Origin: Candidatus Zixiibacteriota bacterium
GTDB taxonomy: Bacteria; Zixibacteria; MSB-5A5; GN15; FEB-12
Length of the DNA stretch: 18,335 nt
Direction of reading: 5' to 3'
Assembly: GCA_003641345.1 (NCBI GenBank)
Contig: QNAD01000006.1
Location: forward strand, 1 to 18,335
In this document: positions 1 through 7,979 of the stretch, piece by piece
Layout of the letters: every line of letters begins with the position of its first letter
How positions within the stretch are numbered: position 1 is the first letter of the stretch
The notes under the pieces: model-generated
Told to the model about the DNA's origin: nothing
What the model saw: only the letters and a program-made list of their open reading frames with translations
The model's database searches: none
Program-made: the position numbers and the translations under genes

Positions 1-132
1 CCATTCAAACTAAAACGACAAATTAACAGACAACTAAAAGTGATATTTAACATGGTTACAGTTACCACTAATGTGAGAAATCATATCTGAACTCAAAGTT
101 ACCTTTTATTATGAGGCAACGCGATGGTATAA

Positions 133-160
133 AAAAGCTCCATTTTCAAGTGGAGCTTTT
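133..160. terminator. Bidirectional rho-independent terminator
   Basis: A perfect inverted repeat, AAAAGCTCCA at 133-142 and TGGAGCTTTT at 151-160, encloses an 8-base loop. The GC-rich core flanked by A and T tracts can act as an intrinsic terminator on either strand. It probably ends a gene left of the window and insulates the phosphate locus. The upstream gene itself cannot be identified. Confidence 0.7.
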
Positions 161-206
161 AAGTCCATGTGGGGTTGACTATTCAATAGGCAGAACTTTT
201 TAATTT

Positions 207-359
207 TCATTTGGGATCAATGAGACGACCTTCGCAATTTTCTATTATATACAGAAAAGCACTTATCCCTAAAGTGCAATCATCATTATTGTCAAATTCC
301 TCATAACAAATAGGTCCAGTTTCATAATTATTTTCTTGCGACAATTTGACCTTGTAAAC
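207..359 (-). pseudogene. Start-less coding remnant, unknown family
   Basis: The minus strand is open for 51 codons between an in-frame stop (reverse complement of 360-362) and a terminal TGA (207-209). The peptide looks protein-like, with segments such as GPICYEEFDNNDDCTLGISA and FLYIIENCEGRLIDPK. No ATG or GTG start lies in frame. The only alternative start would be a TTG near the N-terminus, without a ribosome site. I read it as the C-terminal remnant of a lost gene, but a chance open frame in AT-rich DNA is possible. No family is recognised. Confidence 0.3.
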
Positions 360-375
360 TTAAAATAGTCAATAA

Positions 376-573
376 AGTTATAATGGAAACTTTAACTTAA
401 GACGACTTAAAAGTTTAGTAAATAATATAGTTTCTTGGTTTCCTGATAAAAACATTGAAGAATTAATTTATCTTGCGAGTAATCCTAAAAATCCAGAATA
501 TAATAAAATTGTTGAAAAAGTGAGGATATGTAATGATAGAGAGAATTCTAACATATTCCTAACACTTTTCTAA
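376..573 (+). pseudogene. Start-less coding remnant, unknown family
   Basis: The plus strand is open for 65 codons from just after a TAA (373-375) to a TAA at 571-573. The peptide has an amphipathic, helix-rich look, with segments RRLKSLVNNIVSWFPDKNIE and LIYLASNPKNPEYNKIVEKV, and ends in NIFLTLF. No ATG, GTG or TTG is available near the 5' end, so the N-terminus is missing. Its last codons overlap the PHO-box repeats before phoB, which suggests the pho promoter abuts a decayed gene. The family is not recognised. The fragment faces away from the minus-strand remnant at 207-359, with only about 16 bp between their open frames. Confidence 0.4.
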
Positions 574-590
574 TGATTATGTATTATATA
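547..590 (+). promoter_or_regulatory. PHO-box promoter of phoBR
   Basis: Three hexamers, TCTAAC (547-552), CCTAAC (558-563) and TCTAAT (569-574), are spaced exactly 11 bp apart. A -10-like TATATA (585-590) follows 10 bp after the last one. Tandem direct repeats of 11-bp period placed just upstream of the -10 are the known architecture of PhoB-family binding sites, which replace the -35. The hexamer matches the one before the porin-pst operon. I infer autoregulation of phoBR by phosphorylated PhoB. Confidence 0.7.
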
Positions 591-611
591 CATTATATAT
601 AAGAGGATATT

Positions 612-1298
612 ATGAATAACAAACATATAATTATCATTGAAGATGAAGCCGACATTCAAGAACTGATTAAATATACTCTTTCCAAGGAGGGTTATAAAGT
701 CACCGGTTTTACTTCAGGAGAAGAGGGTTTAAAATCTGTCAAGCAATTAAAGCCAGATTTAATTCTGCTAGATCTAATGCTTCCTGGGATGGATGGTTTG
801 GAAATTTGCCGTCAGTTAAAAAAAGAATCAACGACAGATCACATTCCTATCATAATGCTTACAGCCAAAACAGAAGAATCTGATATTGTCAGCGGACTTG
901 AAATGGGTGCTGATGATTATATAACGAAACCATTTTCGCCCAAAGTTTTAATCGCTCGTATAAGATCTCTCTTTAGACGGCTAAAGTCAAAAGAGATTAC
1001 TGAACAGTCTGTGATTGAGTTGGATGACATTATTATCAATCCCGGCAAATTTGAAGTTTTGGTTAACAGCAAACCTATTGTTTTAACTTTAACCGAGTTT
1101 CAGATTCTGCATCAACTTGCCAAAAAACCGGGTTGGGTTTTTACGCGTGATCAATTAATAGATTCAATCCGCGGGGAAGATGTAATTATTACCGATCGCT
1201 CAATTGATGTTCAGATTGTTGGCCTCCGGAAAAAACTTGGCAAGTTAGGACATCAGATCGAAACAGTTCGTGGAATAGGATACCGTTTCAAGGAGTAA
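612..1298 (+). CDS. phoB: PhoB-type response regulator of the phosphate regulon
   Basis: This 228-residue two-domain regulator has the length usual for PhoB. The receiver domain (about 1-120) shows the acidic pocket E10-D11-E12, the phosphoacceptor D54 in LLDLMLPG, T84 and K106 in the TKPF motif. A C-terminal OmpR/PhoB winged-helix domain (about 133-226) includes the LTLTEFQIL and DVQIVGLRKKLG elements and ends in the typical RGIGYRF. Phosphorylated by PhoR under phosphate limitation, it should bind tandem 11-bp PHO boxes, which are visible before this gene and before the porin. An AGAGGA ribosome site sits 4 bases before the ATG. phoR follows after two bases, so the two are cotranscribed. 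The PhoB assignment rather than a generic OmpR-family one rests on the pst-phoU context. Confidence 0.93.
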   Translation: MNNKHIIIIEDEADIQELIKYTLSKEGYKVTGFTSGEEGLKSVKQLKPDLILLDLMLPGMDGLEICRQLKKESTTDHIPIIMLTAKTEESDIVSGLEMGADDYITKPFSPKVLIARIRSLFRRLKSKEITEQSVIELDDIIINPGKFEVLVNSKPIVLTLTEFQILHQLAKKPGWVFTRDQLIDSIRGEDVIITDRSIDVQIVGLRKKLGKLGHQIETVRGIGYRFKE

Positions 1299-1300
1299 GT

Positions 1301-3082
1301 GTGGCTAAGAAAAAAATGATCCGTCAACTTATCATACCTTTTACTCTGATAATCTCAATTTCTATGTTAATTCTGACATGGTTTTTGTTTTCATCGTTAA
1401 GGTCATTCTATCTTGAGGAAACTCAAAAAAGCCTTCTTGCTAAGTCATATATTTTTGAACAACAAGTAATTCCATATTTAGTTGGGGAAGAAATTAACTT
1501 ATCAGTTTTACAAGAGCTTTGCGACCAAATCGGGGACTCATCAAAAACAAGGATTACAGTTATGCTTCCAAGTGGGGTTGTTGTTGCAGATTCTGAGGAA
1601 GAACCTGATAAGATGGATAATCACAATTATCGGGAGGAGATGAAAAATGCCTTGTCTGGAAATGTTGGTTATTGTATTAGATACAGTAACACTTTACAAA
1701 GATCAATGATATATCTGGCGATACCACTAAAAGAGGATAACAAAATAGTAGGTGTTCTCAGACTGTCCGTGACTACTGCGTCCATCGATAAAACCTTGAA
1801 CAAGCTTTTTATAAGAGTTGCTTTCGCCGTTTTGTTCGTTGCTGTATTAGCGGCTATTACCGCTTTATTTATTTCTAGAAAGATTAGCAGACCTCTTGAA
1901 GTCCTTAGGATAGGAGCCAAGCGATTTGCCAGTGGAAAATTTGACGACTTGCTTCCAATTCCTGAATCAAAAGAAATAGCACAACTTGCGGAAGCCATGA
2001 ATAGTATGGCCTCCGAACTCGATAAGAAAATCAGAATAATAACCCAACAAAAGAATGAACAAAAAGCAATTCTTCAAAGCATGATTGAAGGGGTTATTGC
2101 AGTCGATAAATCTGAAAATATAATTATTATGAACAACGCCGCAGGAGAACTATTTTCTGTTGATTCTGATCAGTCGCAAGGCAAATCTGTCTATGAAATA
2201 ATAAGAAATTCAGAACTCCAGAATATTATTTTAAAAACTTTCAAAAGTAACAAGCACCATGAAGGTGAACTCATTCTTAACCTTAAAGAAGAAAAATTTA
2301 TTAGTTACAATAGCTCTATCCTAAAAGGGCCTTCAGGGAAGAGCATTGGCACTTTATTGGTTATTAATGACTTAACACGTTTACGTCATCTGGAAAATAT
2401 CAGGCAGAATTTAGTTGCCAATGTCTCTCATGAACTTCGTACACCGATTACTTCAATTAAGGGCTTTGTCGAAACTTTATCTGAAGGTGCTATTGATAAT
2501 AAAGAGGATTCCCGTCGTTTTCTCGCTATCATTGATAAGCAAGTAAACAGATTGAATGCTATTATTGAAGATTTATTGTTACTTTCAAGTATCGAACGGA
2601 ACAATGGTAAAAATGAAATTTTACTGACCGATGAATCTGTTTTTGAAGTTATAACATCTGCTGTTGAAATTTGTCACAACAAAGCAACGAGTAAAGATAT
2701 AATTATCTCTGTTGAATGTGATAATAGACTAAGAGCAAAATTTAATGCCCCTTTGATGGAGCAAGCCCTTGTGAATCTTATTGACAACGCCATTAAATAC
2801 AGCTCGAATAGTAATCAAGTTATTATTAAATCATCAATAAGCAATGGTCAGATCGAAATATCGGTACATGATAAAGGTCAGGGAATTGACAAAAAACATT
2901 TTCCTAGATTATTTGAACGATTCTATGTGATTGATCAAGCTCGAAGTCGAGAACTTGGCGGTACAGGTCTGGGGCTTGCTATCGTCAAACATATTGCTGT
3001 CGCTAATAGAGGTTCTGTAAAAGTAGAAAGTGTGCCGGGAAAGGGTTCTATTTTTACCATTGAATTCCCTGTAACTGATTAA
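1301..3082 (+). CDS. phoR: PhoR-type membrane sensor histidine kinase
   Basis: This 593-residue kinase phosphorylates PhoB. In order it has TM1 (about 10-32), an extracytoplasmic domain (about 33-168), TM2 (about 172-192), HAMP (about 193-245), a PAS domain (about 253-360), HisKA with H377 in NVSHELRTP, and an HATPase with N496 (NLIDNAIKYS), DKGQGID (524-530) and GGTGLGLA (553-560). The periplasmic domain makes it longer than E. coli PhoR and more like the PhoR forms of other phyla. The PAS domain is the expected contact for PhoU and PstB. The GTG start is chosen because AAGGAG (1290-1295), inside the last codons of phoB, is correctly placed 5 bases upstream. The next ATG, at 1316, lacks such a site. 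The gene ends before a fresh PHO-box promoter, so phoBR forms its own unit. Confidence 0.92.
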   Translation: MAKKKMIRQLIIPFTLIISISMLILTWFLFSSLRSFYLEETQKSLLAKSYIFEQQVIPYLVGEEINLSVLQELCDQIGDSSKTRITVMLPSGVVVADSEEEPDKMDNHNYREEMKNALSGNVGYCIRYSNTLQRSMIYLAIPLKEDNKIVGVLRLSVTTASIDKTLNKLFIRVAFAVLFVAVLAAITALFISRKISRPLEVLRIGAKRFASGKFDDLLPIPESKEIAQLAEAMNSMASELDKKIRIITQQKNEQKAILQSMIEGVIAVDKSENIIIMNNAAGELFSVDSDQSQGKSVYEIIRNSELQNIILKTFKSNKHHEGELILNLKEEKFISYNSSILKGPSGKSIGTLLVINDLTRLRHLENIRQNLVANVSHELRTPITSIKGFVETLSEGAIDNKEDSRRFLAIIDKQVNRLNAIIEDLLLLSSIERNNGKNEILLTDESVFEVITSAVEICHNKATSKDIIISVECDNRLRAKFNAPLMEQALVNLIDNAIKYSSNSNQVIIKSSISNGQIEISVHDKGQGIDKKHFPRLFERFYVIDQARSRELGGTGLGLAIVKHIAVANRGSVKVESVPGKGSIFTIEFPVTD

Positions 3083-3100
3083 CATACAGCAGACAACAAT

Positions 3101-3156
3101 CTTTATTAAAGCTTAACTTTTCCTTAATACAATCCTAACAATTAAATCGTTTTAAT
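3101..3156 (+). promoter_or_regulatory. PHO-box promoter of the porin-pst operon
   Basis: Hexamers CTTAAC (3112-3117), CTTAAT (3123-3128) and CCTAAC (3134-3139) repeat with an exact 11-bp period. A weaker CTTTAT unit at 3101-3106 keeps the same phase. TTTAAT (3151-3156) follows 11 bp after the last unit as a plausible -10. Hexamer consensus, period and distance to the -10 match the phoB upstream region. This is good internal evidence for a shared PhoB operator that activates the phosphate uptake genes. Confidence 0.75.
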
Positions 3157-3165
3157 GGGTAACAA

Positions 3166-3219
3166 AACTTTTTGGGAAAAAAGTTAAAGGAGAAACTTTA
3201 AGGGAAAGCAGTTAAAGGA
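3166..3219 (+). other. Structured 5' leader of the porin mRNA
   Basis: AACTTTTT (3166-3173) and AAAAAGTT (3178-3185) form an 8-bp hairpin with a GGGA loop and no T tail, so it is not a terminator. It is followed by two identical GTTAAAGGA copies (3183-3191 and 3211-3219). The second lies close to the true ribosome site AAAGGAAGGA before the ATG at 3229. The first could be a decoy or standby ribosome site partly buried in the hairpin. Its function is inferred only. Confidence 0.35.
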
Positions 3220-3228
3220 AGGAATTAA

Positions 3229-4287
3229 ATGAAACGGTTATTTATCGTAATAATCACACTACTGACAGTAACGTTTTCAAACGCATCTGCCTCAGACACA
3301 AAAGTCAATGGTAGGCTTTATACTGATTGGACATTGGAAACATCCGATGATGTAGACAGTGAAAATTCTTTTTCAATTAGCCGTGCGTATGTTACGGTTA
3401 AGTCAAAATTATCAGATTTTACTTCGGTTAGAATAACAACAGATATTAGAGAAGTTGATAATTTTAGTGGTTATACAATTATTCTTAAATATGGATATTT
3501 TGACTGGAAACCGAAATTTGGCAATGGCAAATTAAAAGTCCGTTTTGGTTTACATGCCACTCCATACATTGACCGCATGAACAAACTTTGGGGTCGTCGT
3601 TATATGTTAAAAACAGCCAGTGATTTAAATAAATTTGTGACTTCTTCGGATTTAGGCGCCGGATTGATTTTTGGACTTGGTGAAAAGGGGAAAACCGGTT
3701 CTGCTTCGGTGCATATTTTCAATGGTAGTAGTTATTCTCACATCGAAGATGAAAATAAAAATAAAAACATCAATGCTCATATTTTATTAAATCCGTTCAT
3801 TAACAATGAGAAACTGAAAAGATCACAAGTTCAGGCTCAAGCCTATCTGGGCACTCAGAATGAAACAATAGCTGATAATGAGGATGCCTCTGATTACAAA
3901 ATGCAGTTGTTCTCATTTGGTGGTTTGTTAGGATATAATAACACATTTGATTTAGGGCTTGATTTAAATTTTCTGACCGAAGGTCCCGGAAATGCTTTAG
4001 ATGATGATATTAAAAGCAGTGCCTTCTCATTGTTTGGCACTCTGTATTTTGCAGATTTGGTTGAAAATGAGTCATTTGTTCGCACATTAAATCTATTCGG
4101 AAGATTTGACATATTTGATCCGGACAGAGATATGGATGATGATGGAGAATTTATGTTTGTCGCCGGCATTGAATGTAATCCAGTTAAAGGATTCAAAGCA
4201 TCATTAAATTATAAAACAATCAACCCGGAAGATGATAGTCAAAACTCTATGTCTTATTTATCAATTAACACGTTGGTTAAATTTTAA
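3229..4287 (+). CDS. Outer-membrane porin, probable phosphate-selective type
   Basis: This is a 352-residue precursor. It has a classic signal peptide (KR, then a hydrophobic stretch) ending near ASA at 20-22. The mature part is rich in alternating aromatic and polar strands, such as VNGRLYTDWTLE, SFSISRAYVTVK and KVRFGLHATPYIDR. It closes with a strand ending in Phe (SINTLVKF), the usual C-terminal signature of outer-membrane barrels. Short acidic loops (DPDRDMDDDGE) are visible. Its place between a PHO box and pstS suggests it admits phosphate across the outer membrane under starvation, in a role like OprP/OprO porins. Similarity to those families is inferred from layout and context, not from a measured alignment. 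AAAGGAAGGA supports this start. Confidence 0.75.
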   Translation: MKRLFIVIITLLTVTFSNASASDTKVNGRLYTDWTLETSDDVDSENSFSISRAYVTVKSKLSDFTSVRITTDIREVDNFSGYTIILKYGYFDWKPKFGNGKLKVRFGLHATPYIDRMNKLWGRRYMLKTASDLNKFVTSSDLGAGLIFGLGEKGKTGSASVHIFNGSSYSHIEDENKNKNINAHILLNPFINNEKLKRSQVQAQAYLGTQNETIADNEDASDYKMQLFSFGGLLGYNNTFDLGLDLNFLTEGPGNALDDDIKSSAFSLFGTLYFADLVENESFVRTLNLFGRFDIFDPDRDMDDDGEFMFVAGIECNPVKGFKASLNYKTINPEDDSQNSMSYLSINTLVKF

Positions 4288-4306
4288 TTTAAGGAGTGAA
4301 AAGTAA

Positions 4307-5158
4307 ATGAAAAAAGTTATCCTGTTACTTGCCGTTTTTGTAATGATGACCGGTTATATTTTCTCCGGTCAGACAATTACTATTAAAGGCTCTGACACAT
4401 TAGTAAGATTAGGTCAGCGTTGGGCGGAAGAATATATGAAACAGAATCAGGGAACAGTAATTCAAGTTTCAGGTGGCGGGTCAGGTACCGGCATTGCCGC
4501 ACTTTTAAACGGCACGACCGATATTTGTGAAGCTTCCCGTGATATGAAAGAAAAAGAATACAAACTTGCCGAAAGTAAAGGGATCAAACCTTACCGCGTT
4601 TCAGTAGCTCTTGACGGCATTGCCGTATTTTTACATGAAAATAACCCAATACAAGAATTATCCCTATCACAATTAAAAGGAATTTACACTGGTGCCATTG
4701 TTAACTGGAAAGAAGTTGGCGGACCGGATCATATAATTATACTTTATGGTCGTGAGAACAATTCAGGGACCTATGCTTTCTTCAAAAAGAGAGTCTTAAA
4801 CAAAGAAGACTATGCTGATAGAACTCAAACTCTTCCGGGAACAGCAGCTGTTGTAAACGCCGTTGCTAACGATCAATATGGTATTGGCTATGGTGGACTT
4901 GCCTGGGCAAAGGGCGTGAAATTTGCAGGTGTAAAAGAATCTGACAATGACAAAGCTGTTATGCCTACTGTTGAAACAGTTTCTGATGGAACTTATCTAA
5001 TTTCACGTGATTTGTATTGGTTCTTCAATTGTAAGCCAACCGGTAAATTGAAAAAAATGCTAAATTGGTGCCTATCAGATGAAGGACAGAAAATCTCAGA
5101 GTCTATTGGTTATGTTCCCCTCTCTAAAGAGCAAGCCTCGGCTAATCTCATTAAATAA
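4307..5158 (+). CDS. pstS: PstS phosphate-binding protein of the ABC transporter
   Basis: This 283-residue periplasmic solute-binding protein captures inorganic phosphate for PstCAB. A signal peptide covers residues 1 to about 20 (MKKVILLLAVFVMMTGYIFS). No Cys lipobox is visible, so it is probably soluble. Phosphate-contact motifs are present: GSDTL (28-32), SGGGSGTG (55-62), the ALDG aspartate (D103) and GRENNSGTY (148-156). This is the short PstS form common in Firmicutes and deep Gram-negative lineages, smaller than the roughly 320-residue mature E. coli protein. AAGGAG lies 11 bases before the ATG, directly after the porin stop, and pstC follows after 9 bases, so the genes are cotranscribed. 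Confidence 0.94.
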   Translation: MKKVILLLAVFVMMTGYIFSGQTITIKGSDTLVRLGQRWAEEYMKQNQGTVIQVSGGGSGTGIAALLNGTTDICEASRDMKEKEYKLAESKGIKPYRVSVALDGIAVFLHENNPIQELSLSQLKGIYTGAIVNWKEVGGPDHIIILYGRENNSGTYAFFKKRVLNKEDYADRTQTLPGTAAVVNAVANDQYGIGYGGLAWAKGVKFAGVKESDNDKAVMPTVETVSDGTYLISRDLYWFFNCKPTGKLKKMLNWCLSDEGQKISESIGYVPLSKEQASANLIK

Positions 5159-5167
5159 AGAAATTTT

Positions 5168-6199
5168 ATGTTTATTGTTGAAGCATTGGGTAAAGCATTA
5201 TCTTTGCCCAGTGTTTCTCAGAATTGGCTATTGACAAAAATGAAAAAGTTAAAGTTTAAATCAAAATCAACAATTGGTGAGTACATCGGCAAAAAAATCA
5301 TCACTATTAATTCTTTTGCCGCACTGTTCGCTATTTTATTGATATTTGTTTTTATCTTTAAAGAAGCACTTCCCATTTTCTACGATGAATTTATCCAAGA
5401 AGAAGTCTCTGTTGAGAAAATGATTTTCAAGCAATCGTTTGCTGAGGGACGTGATGCTAAATTCTCATGGCAGCCCAACTCTGACAATCCCCGCTATTCA
5501 TTGTTGCCACTGTTTGTTGGTACTCTGAAAGCAGCCTTGATAGCTATGCTCTTCGCCGTTCCGCTTGGAGTCGGAGGAGCTATCTATTCTTCTCAATTTG
5601 CTTCAAAACGGATGCGAGAAATAATTAAACCAGTTATTGAACTTCTCTCAGGGATTCCATCGGTAGTTCTCGGTTTTTTTGCGCTAATTGTTCTGGCGAC
5701 ATTTTTGCAAAACAGTTTTGGTTTCACCTATCGGTTAAACTCAATTAATGCGGGTATTGCTTTAGGTTTGGCGGTTATACCGATTGTCTTTACGATTTCT
5801 GAAGATGCCCTTATATCGGTTCCAAACTCTCTCAAAGATGCAGCCTTAGCATTGGGAGCAAACCGTTGGCAGGTTTCGTTTACGATGACATTACCAGCGG
5901 CTTTCCCCGGGATTGCTGCCGGTATCGTTTTAGGTTTTGGGCGGGCTATTGGGGAAACAATGATTGTATTGATGGCTTCCGGTAACGCCGCTATAATATC
6001 TGAAAATTTTGGAGATTCTATTAGAACTTTTTCAGCAACTATCGCTGCCGAATTGGCAGAAGTTGTTTTTGGTTCGGCTCATTATTCTGTTTTGTTTTTC
6101 CTTGGCACCCTTTTGTTTGTTTTTACATTCCTGATAAATATTGGCGGTGACATAATCCTCAATAAACTGAAGGGAAAAATGCAAGGGGAACAATCGTGA
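5168..6199 (+). CDS. pstC: PstC phosphate ABC transporter permease
   Basis: This 343-residue inner-membrane permease forms the transport channel with PstA. TM1 is at about 48-66. A periplasmic insertion of about 45 residues (about 67-110, rich in charged and aromatic residues) separates it from the permease core, with further TM segments at about 112-135, 152-180, 193-212, 247-271 and 303-326. The EAA loop that contacts PstB reads SVPNSLKDAALALGANRWQV (217-236). The start is not firm. The ATG at 5168 has only a weak upstream AAAGAAA, and an internal ATG at 5240 would remove 24 residues with no membrane role. Its stop overlaps the pstA start by four bases. Confidence 0.93.
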   Translation: MFIVEALGKALSLPSVSQNWLLTKMKKLKFKSKSTIGEYIGKKIITINSFAALFAILLIFVFIFKEALPIFYDEFIQEEVSVEKMIFKQSFAEGRDAKFSWQPNSDNPRYSLLPLFVGTLKAALIAMLFAVPLGVGGAIYSSQFASKRMREIIKPVIELLSGIPSVVLGFFALIVLATFLQNSFGFTYRLNSINAGIALGLAVIPIVFTISEDALISVPNSLKDAALALGANRWQVSFTMTLPAAFPGIAAGIVLGFGRAIGETMIVLMASGNAAIISENFGDSIRTFSATIAAELAEVVFGSAHYSVLFFLGTLLFVFTFLINIGGDIILNKLKGKMQGEQS

Positions 6200-7149
6200 A
6201 ATTAACCATAGAGAAATTACATACGGCTTCAAATATTACAGATCAATTTAAACCCAAATCTAGTGGGATTATCCCAAAAGGATTGACATTAATTGCCGTC
6301 CTTATTATCACATCAATATTAATTGTTATTCTTGGAAATATAATTCTGGGTGGTATAGGCATTATTAGTTGGGATTTTCTAAGCTCACCTCCGGAAAATG
6401 GTATGGAATCGGGCGGAATTTTTCCAGCTATTTTCGGGACGGTAGCTCTGGTTATTTTGATGACTATCGCAGTTGTACCGATGGGTGTAATGACCGCTCT
6501 TTATCTAAATGAATTTACTACGCCCGGGTCAAAAATAACCCGTATCATCAGAATCGGCATCAACAATCTTGCCGGAGTACCATCAATTGTATTTGGATTG
6601 TTCGGGCTCGGATTTTTTATTGGGTTCATTGGTAGCGGTATCGATTCAATTTTCTATGATAGTGGGCGACCGGTCTGGGGTCAACCGGCAATTATCTGGG
6701 CTTCGCTTACCATGGCATTATTAACCCTACCGGTTGTAATAATCTCAACTGAAGAAGCATTGCGAACTATTCCTCAAGATATAAAAGATGCATCATACGC
6801 CCTGGGTGCAACTAAACTGCAGACAATACGAAGGGTTATTCTACCTCAGGCAATGCCCGGGATTTTCACCGGAGCAATTTTAGCTATTAATAGAGGAGCA
6901 GGTGAAGTCGCCCCAATTATGTTTACCGGAGCTGCCTATTATTTGCCATACCTGCCTCATAAATTAAATGACCAATTTATGGAAATGGGATATCATATAT
7001 ATGTAATGGCAACCCAATCACCGGACATTGAAGCCACCAAACCAATTTTATATGGGACGGTTTTAGTGTTACTCCTATTGACATTTATGCTTAATTTCGT
7101 GGCCATTATATTACGCTCTAAAATTCGCTCAAAACGTTTGACAATTTAA
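6196..7149 (+). CDS. pstA: PstA phosphate ABC transporter permease
   Basis: This 317-residue permease is the partner of PstC. Predicted membrane segments lie at about 30-52, 77-104, 127-146, 165-184, 221-240 and 287-307. The conserved EAA loop TIPQDIKDASYALGATKLQT (191-210) is followed by ILPQAMPGIFTG and RGAGEVAPIM, both typical of PstA. It starts at GTG inside a GTGA overlap with the pstC stop. This indicates translational coupling and 1:1 production of the two permeases. An AGGGGA in the pstC tail serves as ribosome site. The length is normal for the family. Confidence 0.94.
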   Translation: MKLTIEKLHTASNITDQFKPKSSGIIPKGLTLIAVLIITSILIVILGNIILGGIGIISWDFLSSPPENGMESGGIFPAIFGTVALVILMTIAVVPMGVMTALYLNEFTTPGSKITRIIRIGINNLAGVPSIVFGLFGLGFFIGFIGSGIDSIFYDSGRPVWGQPAIIWASLTMALLTLPVVIISTEEALRTIPQDIKDASYALGATKLQTIRRVILPQAMPGIFTGAILAINRGAGEVAPIMFTGAAYYLPYLPHKLNDQFMEMGYHIYVMATQSPDIEATKPILYGTVLVLLLLTFMLNFVAIILRSKIRSKRLTI

Positions 7150-7162
7150 AAATAGATAAATT

Positions 7163-7969
7163 ATGTTAACAAACGAATTAAAACCAAAAGATAAAAACAA
7201 TTCCGTAAGACAAAAGAATATTAAGATATCGATTCGTGATCTTGACTTTTTCTACGGAGCACAACAAGCCTTATATAAAGTCAACATTGATATTATTGAG
7301 AATGAAGTTACCGCTTTAATTGGTCCCTCTGGATGCGGAAAATCAACATTTTTAAGAACTCTCAACAGAATGAACGATACTATTGCTGGGACAAAAATTA
7401 CCGGAGATGTTTTATTAGATGGAACCAGTATATACAAAAACTTTAAAGATGTGTCGTTACTTCGCACAAAGGTTGGCATGGTATTCCAGAAATCAAACCC
7501 GTTTCCAAAATCTATATTTGAAAATGTAGCATATGGATTAAAAGTAAATGGGATTAATGATAAAGCACTCATTACCGAAGTTGTAGAAAACGCTCTGAAA
7601 AAAGCCTTTCTATGGAAAGAAGTAAAAGATAAACTCAACAAATCAGCCTTTTCACTTTCCGGAGGACAGCAACAAAGATTATGTATAGCAAGAGCTCTGG
7701 CAATCCAACCGGAAATTATTCTGATGGATGAACCGGCATCTGCTTTGGATCCACTTTCGACCTCGAAAATTGAAGACCTTATTGGCGAGTTAAGAAAAGA
7801 TTATACTATTATTATAGTTACACACAATATGCAGCAAGCTGCCCGTGTATCGGGAACAACAGCCTTTTTCTATGAAGGTGTAATGATTGAATTCGGGAGA
7901 ACGAAAGAAATATTTACAAAACCAAAAAAGAAAAAGACGGAAGATTATATAACTGGAAGATTTGGATAA
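7163..7969 (+). CDS. pstB: PstB phosphate ABC transporter ATPase
   Basis: This 268-residue cytoplasmic ATPase energises PstCA. Walker A is GPSGCGKS (54-61), the Q-loop is Q109, the signature is LSGGQ (165-169), Walker B is ILMDEP (186-191) and the H-loop is H221. The N-terminal [13 protein letters not shown] and the SALDPLST segment after Walker B are diagnostic for PstB among ABC ATPases. The first 20 residues are a polar extension. The start is preceded by an A-rich stretch without a clear ribosome site, 13 bases after the pstA stop, so translation may depend on coupling. phoU follows immediately. Confidence 0.95.
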   Translation: MLTNELKPKDKNNSVRQKNIKISIRDLDFFYGAQQALYKVNIDIIENEVTALIGPSGCGKSTFLRTLNRMNDTIAGTKITGDVLLDGTSIYKNFKDVSLLRTKVGMVFQKSNPFPKSIFENVAYGLKVNGINDKALITEVVENALKKAFLWKEVKDKLNKSAFSLSGGQQQRLCIARALAIQPEIILMDEPASALDPLSTSKIEDLIGELRKDYTIIIVTHNMQQAARVSGTTAFFYEGVMIEFGRTKEIFTKPKKKKTEDYITGRFG

Positions 7970-7979
7970 AGGTATCATT

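Noticed and set aside
1..90. Plus-strand frame open from the left edge to a TGA at 88-90, possibly the tail of an upstream gene
   Set aside because: Only 29 codons with no recognisable sequence; the terminator at 133-160 fits an upstream gene, but strand and identity cannot be set.
7962..7979. TTG start that would extend PhoU by six residues
   Set aside because: It overlaps the pstB end and has no ribosome site; the ATG at 7980 has TAAAGG at good distance.
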